From the NCBI GenBank assembly GCA_907164885.2, contig OU015495.1, forward strand, positions 5,206,308 through 5,270,307: a stretch of DNA of 64,000 bases. The letters are read 5' to 3'. This document shows, in pieces, positions 53,165 to 64,000 of this stretch (its first letter is position 1; each line of letters opens with the position of its first letter). The translations under genes were made by a program, and so were the position numbers. Source of the DNA: Dolomedes plantarius. Its lineage: Eukaryota > Arthropoda > Arachnida > Araneae > Dolomedidae. A model generated the notes under the pieces. That model was not told the origin of the DNA and did no database searches. It saw only the letters and a program-made list of their open reading frames with translations.

Positions 53165-54523
53165 CACTGTCACAAAAAATATAAGCACTGAGAAGGAAAC
53201 GAGCTACTATCACGAAACTTAACATGTATGTAGTGTATGAGCAAATGATTCCAAATTCATAAGAACAGACCGTTTTATTCAGAAGATATGGCATGAAAAA
53301 TGTTACAAATCAGTTAGTAGTAAATACACCTCTGGCAGCTATACAAGCCGAATCACGGCTTGTCATCGAATCAATGAGGTCACCTATGACCTTGTGCAGA
53401 AGATTATGACATAATCTTTGCAACTGGGCAGATAATTCACCAGTATTCCGGGACGGCTGCAGTTGCCTTCCAAGCACGCCCCAGACGTTCTCTATTGGCG
53501 ATGGGTCTGGCGACCCATCGTTGGGAGAGTCGTGCAGTACGTGGACGAGCGTTGTCTTGCTGATAAATGGCAAATGGGCGACTTGATAGCATAGGCAGTA
53601 CAACTGGCGTTAAAATCTCGTCCACGTAACTGCGTGCCGTTAACGTGCGTTGAAGGACGACAAGAGGTGATCGTGTGTTCGAAAAAATCGCTCCCCACAC
53701 TGTCACACCTTGTGTAATCGCCGTATGCCTCTCGACAAGAAATGCGGGATCGGACCGGTGGCCTGACCGCCTCCACATGCGTATGCTGTGGCTATTAGCA
53801 TTAAGACTGAATCGGGATTAATCACTGAAGATCACACGCCTCCAGTCGGTCACACTCTATCTTGCCCGGCAAAAATCAATCTTGGTCGGAAAAAATCCAA
53901 TCGACACTGCCTGTGTTGTGGGGTCAGTAGTAGGCGTCTTAATGGACGTCGGTTCCTTATACCTGCGTCGGCCAGTCACTTCCGAATGGTTTCCCTTGAT
54001 ACCACCGCATGTCTGGAAGGTGGTAAATGGCATCGAACCGATTGTTACAACGCTGTTGGTGCGGATGTGGCTGTTCTTATGATTGCATGATTTGTGTTCC
54101 TGGGATTCCCTGACCCTCCGCGACGTTAGACTATCGCTTCCGTGATCCATTGTTGCCAACACCGAGCAACTACCATTTCGCTCCGACCGAGATGGCGGCT
54201 GATACGTCTGTTCGACCAACATGCGTCTCTTAAGACTACTATATGCCCCCTCTCAAAGACCGACAACTGTTCGTACCGTCGCCGGTTACGTCTCAGAGGC
54301 ATCTCTAGTCACAATTCCTTCCATCCAAGTCTACCGATTTGTTTGAATAACCCTATGGCACGAGCAATCATGCTTTTAAACTCTCCCAGCTGTGCATCTT
54401 TATGCGCATGGCGCGCTTACCCTTGCCTCATTGGCGTTGAAATATTAATCATTTGTATATTCCTTACCAGACTACATTCCTGTCGATTTCATCTGGGAGG
54501 ATATATTTTTTTGTGACAGAGTG
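53165..54523 (-). mobile_element. Tc1-type transposon, family A, copy 2 (both ends present)
   Basis: The left end CACTGTCACAAAAAATATAA and, reversed from the right, CACTCTGTCACAAAAAAATA match. TA flanks both sides. The transposase gene inside is heavily mutated. This copy supplies the 3' part that the copia insertion hides in copy 1. Confidence 0.88.
53310..54302 (-). pseudogene. Tc1-type transposase, family A, copy 2 (many lesions)
   Basis: It starts MPLRRNRR at 54302. The HTH region is frameshifted and has stops. The first catalytic motif reads VIFSD-stop-SRFS: the Asp is kept but the following Glu codon is TAA. Next come TVWGAIFSNTRSPLVV and YQQDNARPRTARLSQ (second D). A deletion of about 30 bp after LSQ removes the segment that relatives have before the Glu motif and shifts the frame. 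The last frame reads PDPSPIENVWGVLGRQLQPS (catalytic Glu) and ends AARGVFTTN at 53310. Confidence 0.85.
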
Positions 54524-54555
54524 TACATGAATATATATATATATATATATATACA

Positions 54556-57159
54556 CGGACACAGATGTAGGCAGGCAGGCATACAGACCGAAATACGTTT
54601 AATCGTATAAAAGTGTAACTAACTCTTAAACGGTGTACCGTAATATTTCCAACCTTCGTCTGAACATTTAGTGAAGTGTATGATAAGTACTACTTATATC
54701 TAATGCATATAACCTATGTTTCTTGCACATATAAATACAATGGGAACATCTTTGTCAATTATGCACTCACACGCAGAAAAAAATCCTTTACTCTCATATG
54801 TCACGCAACGTAAAGGATCGCAGTTCTGTGCTACTGAAATATAGATTTTGGAAACGCCGCCACTTAATTACTGCGTCGGAAATGAAACTTTTTGCTAAAG
54901 ATAACCACCATTTCTTTTTACTTGCTCTTCCTATTTGTTTAAATATAAACGTATGTGTTCGTGTATATAGATAATTAAGTGTTATTGTACAGATTAGCTA
55001 AATAAAAATGTAATTGTGCAGAGATAAGCACGGGAAACAAATATTGTTAACGGTATAAGTGTTAAATAGAAAATTATATCCAGAAAGTAAACAAAGGAAA
55101 CGTTGGAAAATTGATATGATGCAGTAAAATTGGCAATAAAATAGATGGTACACAGTCTATTTTATCTGGGCATTATTTTATCAAAAAGGATCTGTAACAC
55201 TAAACTTTTCTTTCATTCACAACAACATAGTTGAAAATGTTCCCACGTAATCCGAGAGAAAATTTAAATAAAATAATCTAAAGGATACAGTCTCCAGTAA
55301 TAATAAACTCTACATCAGTAAGTTTTCTCTATTAACTGTGGAAAACAAAATGATACTGAAAGTGTATGCAATATGTATGATTTTTGAAATGCAACATGAA
55401 TTATATAAGGACTTTTGAAAATGATTCAGTTTCAAACATAGTTTCGACACTTTCTATGATATTTAATCGTGAAAAAAAGAACCAAGATGGTAAATTTATA
55501 CTCAAATTCCTACAAGAGGAGTTATAAACAAATTGAGACATTATTTCTAAATGGTATCTAACGAAAATAGCACAGATACAGCCAAAATCTCTACACTGCG
55601 AGAGGATCTGCAACCCATACTATCCGTAGCGGGCCTATCTTTAGTTATGTAAATTGTCATACTTTTTTCCTAGTCACTTCTTAAAAAATTATCCATGAAG
55701 GTCTTATAGGATGAAGATCACGGTAATGTGGAGCCCCAAATATAAGCAGCAAATTTCTGCAGAATGATCAGCTCAATAATAAAAGAGATTTAATGTCTTT
55801 GCAGACAGCGTCTCTATGTTTTTAAAGTACGAAATGTTAGCGTCTGCGCAGTCAACAAGCGATCCACAATATCAGTAAGAATTCTGAGACTATTTCAAAT
55901 TCATTAAATCGAATGTCTCTCCCAATGAAAACAACTGCCTGCGTACTTTGAAAAGCCTGCCCTGCTTTGTCCTACAAGACGGATTCTCAACCACATCTTG
56001 CTGGTATCAGATTTATGATTTTCCAGAAAGTTGTGAAGTACGCGAATCACTATATAGAGCTACAGTTGACGTACAGTCACGAATGGAGCTATATGAACGC
56101 TTTTAGCATCGTTGAATCTTTGAAGTTGATAAATCGTTATTAAAAATGTATATTATAACTTTTGTCATATTAACCCTGTCATATTAAAAACAGGTTGCTA
56201 ATATAGTTAGAGTATAGTGGTTGGGAATTCATCATCTGGAATAGAAACATGACACCAATAAAAGAAAAACGAGGAATGATGAGATAAAAAAATGACGAGC
56301 CATGGAACATATTTATTTTGAGGGAATGTGAAGAAAATGGATCCCCCCCCCCAAAGAAAAAATACTGAATGTTTGTCATTCTATGCGACTATGAAGACCG
56401 GTGGATGTGTCTTGAGTCCCCACACTAACAGAACTCTTCACCAACTGTCTCGCTTCATCTTAGGTATCCTCTAAACACCCTCACTGGTCTCTTTCCTGTT
56501 CAACTGTCCGGGGAAGATGTCCCTTGTAGGTGGCTGATGAGTTTTGTATCAGTGCGAAAGTCTACCAAATTTGGCGAAGAGCGCTCGCCAAGTGGCAAGA
56601 AAATCTGTAAACGACAAAGACAAGGGAGAACGTGTGTGTGTCAGGAAAGGCAAAAAAACAGACAAGCTGGGTGCTGCTGGGATACCAACCCCTTCTCCCT
56701 CTCAGATCGGAATTTCACTGACATCGAAGGGGCGCGTTTTTAGCGCTAAAAATAGGTTTTCGTTAAATAAAGTGCCACAGTTAAGGGGCAGTATCCACAT
56801 TTATGTGATGAGAGCAGCACACATGGGAAAAATCCCATGTGAAAAAGATAGTTTTAAAGGGCGGTACAAAACGTTACGACAGACGCATACAAGCAAGTCA
56901 CATTGTTGTTCAAAAAACTCTGAGTGAATCGATGTTGTCTTGTGTTGCACAAGTTAAGCATGCGTGTGTTGTATCAATACGCACAAGAGTTCAAGAAGAA
57001 AAAAATTATCGCCATTTAATTTTAGTTGTAAACTTTTGCATGGCTTTCAGGCTTTTACGAATAAGGCACCAGCTCTAGTTCACCATGAATATAAAACAAA
57101 ATCCTAAGTAAACTAGAGATGTTAAAACCTTTCTTTAAATTTAAAGCATCAATATTCTG
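54556..57159. other. Long stretch without an identifiable gene
   Basis: I see no recognisable domain. Overlapping plus-strand frames at 56537-57078 (up to 127 codons) are basic and rich in K, R, S and Q but show no family signature. The composition is less AT-rich around 56390-56760 than in the surroundings, so a worn element or an exon cannot be excluded. Confidence 0.4.
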
Positions 57160-57250
57160 TGCTCCTACGGCCGAGGTGGCCAAGTGGTAGCGCGTTGAAC
57201 TTCGGACGGGGGTGGTGGTGGTGCTGTGTTCGAATCGCAATGAGCATCCT
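57160..57250 (+). repeat. tRNA-like SINE head
   Basis: GGCCGAGGTGGCCAAGTGGT followed by AGCGCG is a D-arm/A-box-like text and TGTTCGAATCGC is a B box about 50 bp further. The variable region contains GGTGGTGGTGGTG, and the acceptor strands do not pair, so it is not a functional tRNA. Confidence 0.55.
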
Positions 57251-57265
57251 TAACTACCTCTGTGT

Positions 57266-58147
57266 CTAGACCAGATAAGGGCACTTTAAATCATTCATAA
57301 TTTCTAGCAATGGAATGTTATTTTCAATAGGTAAAAATTCAATCACTGGAAGTTCATTGTATTTTTCTAGTTGTTTACCTATTTCTCCTCCAAATTCACT
57401 TGGAACTTTAGTTTTTCCATGTAGGAAACAAAACAGGTGACGTAGGGGCAGTTCCTTCCATGAAATAGACAAATCAACCACTGCAGTGGCCTTCTTAATT
57501 TTTTTTCCAATAAAGGAATCACACCATTATGCAATCCAGTGTTCACGGCAATACATCACGTCCAATTGCAGAAATGTCTAAGTGTTGGTTTTTGCTATTT
57601 AAAAATGCCATTATACTATCTTTTATACACGTTCCATTGTTAGAAATCTTTTTCTGAAAGTCTTCTCCTTTGTATGATATCAGATGATCGTAGTCATGTA
57701 AGACAGCTTGAATTACGCCGAATTCTAAAAGCAAGCGCTGAAAATGAAGAAGGCATCAAGAAGTTTTAAATTCAACGTATAAACTTTGATGCCAAGGATT
57801 ATATTGATTTGATTGAATGGAATGATATTCAAATAACAGACACTCCTATGACGAGGCATATTTCTTATGACAAACTAAAGCAATTTATAAAGGATTTAAA
57901 AGAATCTGATCACGAGAGTCAACGTATTGACTTCAATAATTTTCCATGCCACACACAAGCAGTAAAAAGGATTGTTAAATTAGTTACCGAGTCATCCTTG
58001 TCCGTTCGTGGCACTTTTTCAAAAGATTCATTGATAAAAACAAAAATACATTTTCAAAAGATAATGCCAAAATTTGCAGCAAAAACAATAATTCATTGTA
58101 TTAGTGAAATAAGTAATGAAAAACGCGTGATTAATATGGACTTTTGA
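57266..58147. pseudogene. Fragment of an uncharacterised arthropod gene family, split by an inversion
   Basis: The minus strand 57734-57266 encodes, with frameshifts, DYDHLISYKGEDFQKKISNN, IGRDVLP, NTGLHNGVIPLLEKKLRRPL, ELPLRHLFCFLHGKTKVPSE and KQLEKYNELPVIEFLPIENN. The plus strand 57735-58147 encodes RRILKASAENEEGIKKF, NFDAKDYIDLIEWNDIQITD, FPCHTQAVKRIVKLVTESSL and IHFQKIMPKF. From memory both belong to one protein family of unknown function that is abundant in arthropod genomes, the first part lying upstream of the second in the same protein. Here they face each other head to head, meeting near 57722-57735. The likely cause is an inversion within a retrocopy or transposon-borne gene. No function is claimed. 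Confidence 0.6.
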
Positions 58148-60754
<2,607 letters not shown>

Positions 60755-61237
60755 CAGTAAAACCTTGTTTATCCGGACTAACTGGGACCATATGCAATCT
60801 GGATAATCGAAAATCCGGATAATCTGGGTAATATGGTTAATAAGCAAAGCAAAATCCTTAACTAAGCAGACTTATCGTTTATTACGATAAAAAACTATGT
60901 TTTGTAAGAAAATTACATAGTATTATTTACGAGACATTAAAAAATATAAAAATAACTTTTCACATCATTTCTTAACAAAGAATTGGTAAGTCTCGTAAAG
61001 CTTTCTTAAACTCAACAAAAAGCATTTTGTTACCATAATTTATTGTACAATCTATACAGGAACTGTACATTGAATCAAACTAAAAAACAAATATTTGACA
61101 TACTTGTAGTTTCGTTCTTGTTACGGTTAAAAATTATCATCTAATGTGGACATTAAATAAAAAAATAATGTCTACAAATCCGATCCGGATTATCCGGAGA
61201 TTCGGATAAACGATGGCCGGATAAATGACTTTAACTG
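60755..61237. mobile_element. Pogo/Tigger-type MITE (483 bp)
   Basis: The ends CAGTAAAACCTTGTTTATCC and, reversed, CAGTTAAAGTCATTTATCCG are flanked by TA (60753-60754, 61238-61239). Internal (A/T)TCCGGATAATC motifs occur at both sides. There is no coding sequence. Confidence 0.75.
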
Positions 61238-61250
61238 TACTTTAAATATA

Positions 61251-61423
61251 CAGTGGAATCTCGATCTATCGTTTTTCAAGGGACCGATTGAAATGAACGA
61301 TAAATGCGGGAAAACGATAGATGCGGAAACATAACAAAGCAATATGATCGTTGGGACTGGATAAAATGAACGACACATACGGAAAAACGATGTATACGAA
61401 AACGATCGATCGAAATTCCACTG
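61251..61423. mobile_element. Pogo-type MITE (173 bp)
   Basis: CAGTGGAATCTCGATCTATC and, reversed from the right, CAGTGGAATTTCGATCGATC form the ends. The left flank is TA and the right flank AA. It lies 13 bp from the preceding MITE. Confidence 0.75.
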
Positions 61424-62104
61424 AATTACCATGTCATGATCAACTATAAAATATGATCGTCCATCGTTTTAAAGATATTCCCGATATATGCGCTGTAGTT
61501 TCAATATTTTGGGAGACAAACAGAATAAAGGTACACGGTTCTTTGCTTTTAAAGAACAAGAATGACTTTCAAAAAGTAGAAGGATTTAAATAAAGCATTC
61601 ATCTTATCGAAATGCGTCGATCTTTTTTCTCAAGGTCCCATTAAAAAAACAGATTTTTAATCTTTCATGAGCTCTTGTAGTGACTTCCGTGAAAGTGAAG
61701 CGCTCGTAGAAAAACGGAAAAGCCAGCAATTTATCATTTCAGAATGAGCATAAAAGTAATATCATTATACTAATAAGTTCTAATTTGCCATCTGCTTACG
61801 TGTTTTCTGTATAAGTTAAGCGGTCACAATCACTTATAATGGGTAATGTTATGAGTTTTCGTAAGCTTATTGTTGCATTTTTTAAAAAATTTTCAGTTAT
61901 TAATAAGCATCCTTCAGTATGATGTTGTAAGGGATTTTCTTTTGTGAACTTGCGTTACTATTTGCCTGTTTACATATGTTCACCTTGTTTTAGAGGTGTA
62001 GTCATAATGCCTTTATCTTTCCTTTGGTAGGGTTATTGTTAGGTAAATAAGAAAAGAATGCAGTGAGCGTATCAGTGACGTCTTAAATAAAAGTTTTCGT
62101 ATTA
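61424..62104. other. Unassigned AT-rich DNA
   Basis: No feature is recognised. Confidence 0.4.
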
Positions 62105-62492
62105 CCGTAAAATCTCGAGTGTAATACGCACTTTTTTTCGCATTTTAGTCCGTAAAAATGAGGGTGCGTATTATAATCATGTACAAAAAATACGTAGTTT
62201 TAAACATTGAATAAACGACAAACAGTAGATGAGCTGTGTTCTAGTGAAAGTGATTAAGACTGATAGTTTCGCAGTATTTTTTGTTTTGAATTAAAAATTT
62301 AAGTTCTTTTTCTCTATCGAATTTGTCGTTTTCGTTTATTTTTACTATAAATATTATTTATGTTAATAAATATTTGTACAATTTTTTAATGAAATATTGA
62401 AAAGTTGTGGGTGCGTATTATAGTCGAATTTTAATTTTTTCCGAACATTTCGCGCAAAATCAAGCATGCGTATTATACACGTGTGCGTATTA
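62105..62492. mobile_element. MITE with GTAATACGCAC ends, right end displaced to 63793-63808
   Basis: The left end reads CCGTAAAATCTCGAGTGTAA then TACGCAC. Inner GGTGCGTATTATA motifs recur on both sides. At 62482-62492 the right arm begins (GTGCGTATTA) but is cut by the mariner at 62493. After the mariner the sequence TAGTCAAGATTTTA (63795-63808) is the expected remainder, the reverse complement of TAAAATCTCGAGTG-like text with few changes. Confidence 0.65.
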
Positions 62493-63792
62493 CAGAGGCT
62501 GTTCACACATTTTTTAGACGATGTATAATGTATTCACAAAACTAAATTACATAAAATTATTGTGTTTTAAATGTTCTATTTGACATCCCTTATTCTGAAC
62601 TATCTTTTGACTCCGCAATTTCCAGTATAATAATGCCTTTTGAAGTGTCAGAAGAGGTATTCTATCCCATTCCTCCTGAACAGCTTTCCAGAGTCCTGTA
62701 ACGGTTTTGGGACGACGTTTGGATAATGCAGATTTTAAAAGTCCGAAAGCACAAAAATCCATAGGTGATACATCGGGAGATTTAGTAGGGATATCAGGGA
62801 AGGGTATGGCCTTGATACCAGTTTTTTGTTCCATTTCTTTTAGGAAATTTACAGTGGATTTTGATGTGTGACTGCTAGCTTTGTCCTGATGGAGTCTCAC
62901 AGATTGATGGCACTGTGGGTAAAGCGATGGTATTTCATTCAGAAAAATTGGCGATAAAATATGTTCCTGATAGTATTTGGAGTTAATCTTGACATTTTTT
63001 CCACTCTCTTTATTTTTAACTTGCCATTATAAGAAAAACCAGCAACAATCATGAATCCCTTAGAAAAACTTTCTTTCGATTCTTTGAACCATGTACTTAA
63101 ATTTTTTTCTCCCCTTTTATGATAATAAATGGCTCTTTTTTTCTTGCAATCATTTAAATACACCCATGATTCATCTATTGTGACAATTGTTTTCCAATTT
63201 TCTTTGGATAAATGTTTCTCATATAGAATTCTGCAGCGTGTCCTGCGTTCAGCGATATGATTTGGAAGAGGACGATGCACATTGCGTATTTTCGCTTTCT
63301 TAAGATTTAAATCAACGTTTATCATTTTGTTTACAGTGGACACCGAGCATTTTAATGTTTTTTCCACTGTCCTTTGACTAGGGGGATTTTCTTTTAACAT
63401 TAAACAACGTACCTTTGCAATAGTCGAAGATGTCTGTTTTTTCATTGGATAATTGTTTGGAAATTTTGTCCCACTTGAGGCTCCAATTTGACGTTTTTTT
63501 CCTTTCTTGTTGACGATATTACCTATCGACGCTTTAGATATCACAAAACCATGACACTCACATCGTTTTTGGATAACGGAGTATGCATATTTCTCTTCGG
63601 AAAGAGCATAAATGTAGCCTTCGAACCACTGCTTTGTTAAAAACGCCATTTTGAATAAAAACAAAACTTTCAAGCCGCAGACTATAAATTTGACTTTTAA
63701 AAACATAGTACAATTGCAATTATTTCTTTTGTATCAAACAATTTTTTAATACCGCTAACCAATATCGTCTAAAAATGTGCGAACAGCCTCTG
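62493..63792 (-). mobile_element. Mariner-type element, family M3, copy 2 (1300 bp)
   Basis: The left end CAGAGGCTGTTCACACATTT and, reversed from the right, CAGAGGCTGTTCGCACATTT are flanked by TA on both sides. It encodes an almost intact transposase on the minus strand and is highly similar to copy 1 at 35392-36649. Confidence 0.92.
62547..63649 (-). pseudogene. Mariner transposase M3, copy 2: one 1-bp deletion from full length
   Basis: The start MAFLTKQWFEGYIYALSEEK at 63649 (in frame with upstream codons to 63706) opens a ~365-residue protein. The HTH half runs through RCECHGFVISKASIGNI and VEKTLKCSVSTVNKMI. Catalytic motifs are IVTIDESWVYLND (first D), RLHQDKASSHTS (second D) and KSPDVSPMDF (third D, 36 residues after the second). 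The only break I find is one C missing in the run near 63000 (TTTTTTCCACTC against TTTTTTCCCACTC in copy 1). This diverts the frame to a stop at 62939, while the correct frame continues to 62547 (HLKHNNFM). The element is therefore young. Confidence 0.9.
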
Positions 63793-63808
63793 TATAGTCA
63801 AGATTTTA

Positions 63809-64000
63809 GATTATTCGTATTTGCATTATTCGAACTTAATATGTTTTTTTCAAAAATAATAATTTTTTTTCGAAAAGGGGCAGGCAGTATGCCTTTCGAC
63901 ATTTACCCATTCTACACCGTGAAATTGTTGTTTTCTTGTAATGACAGCTCCGTATAGGTGAATCAACATCTATCCTTGTTGATATTCAATTCAGTCCTTC
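63809..64000. other. Unassigned sequence at the right edge
   Basis: No gene is recognised in this short stretch. Confidence 0.4.

Noticed and set aside
56537..57078. Overlapping basic frames as a possible gene
   Set aside because: No domain is recognisable and the three frames overlap one another with no clear favourite.
57166..57245. Candidate tRNA gene
   Set aside because: A and B boxes are present but acceptor and anticodon stems do not pair; a SINE head is more likely.

Overview
The window looks like repeat-rich, AT-rich nuclear DNA of an arthropod. The density and kinds of element (many Tc1/mariner copies, Helitrons, Kolobok-, pogo/Tigger-, piggyBac- and hAT-like elements, tRNA-derived SINEs, very long TA microsatellites) would suit a spider, but no gene here proves the species. 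There is no operon, rRNA, CRISPR array or convincing intact host gene. Almost every open frame that can be recognised belongs to a transposable element, and most are broken.

Layout. 1-2967: 5' part of a Ty1/copia retrotransposon on the minus strand (integrase, protease, Gag, tRNA primer site, 5' LTR), apparently inserted into a Tc1 element that resumes at 2968-3994. 4-7.7 kb: mostly unassigned DNA with a tRNA-type SINE. 7.7-9.3 kb: a mariner-like element with terminal repeats of about 190 bp, then three direct copies of a ~500-bp AT-rich unit (9.3-10.95 kb). 11.4-20.4 kb: a rearranged Helitron 5' region followed by an almost full-length Helitron carrying a decayed Rep-helicase gene. 20.5-25.2 kb: a second mariner-like family, a non-autonomous Helitron with a nested SINE, and a Tc1 element with an internally duplicated coding end. 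25.9-27.3 kb: a pogo/Tigger element that lost its catalytic core. 27.4-28.8 kb: a large inverted repeat overlapping a piggyBac-like MITE. 29.6-32.8 kb: a 3.15-kb transposon with ~550-bp inverted repeats and a decayed gene of a family that I recognise but cannot name.

33-44.6 kb: piggyBac-like MITE, Helitron fragment, mariner, three further Tc1-type families, and a Tigger element split by a hAT MITE with a perfect 8-bp target duplication. 44.6-49.5 kb: the best-preserved gene in the window, an uninterrupted 602-residue Kolobok-type transposase in a complete element (TTAA duplication, matching termini), inserted into a Tigger-like MITE. 49.5-54.5 kb: second copies of the mariner and Tc1 families among TA tracts, with LTR-like repeats. 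54.5-64 kb: mostly unassigned DNA, a gene-family fragment split into opposite orientations at 57.3-58.1 kb, several small MITEs, and a nearly intact mariner (62.5-63.8 kb) inserted in the terminal repeat of another MITE.

The elements do not form a pathway. Their relations are of insertion order and trans-mobilisation. Nested insertions give a relative chronology, and many TA-targeting elements sit inside or beside (TA)n tracts. All identifications are by eye from motifs and remembered family features; no database search was run.
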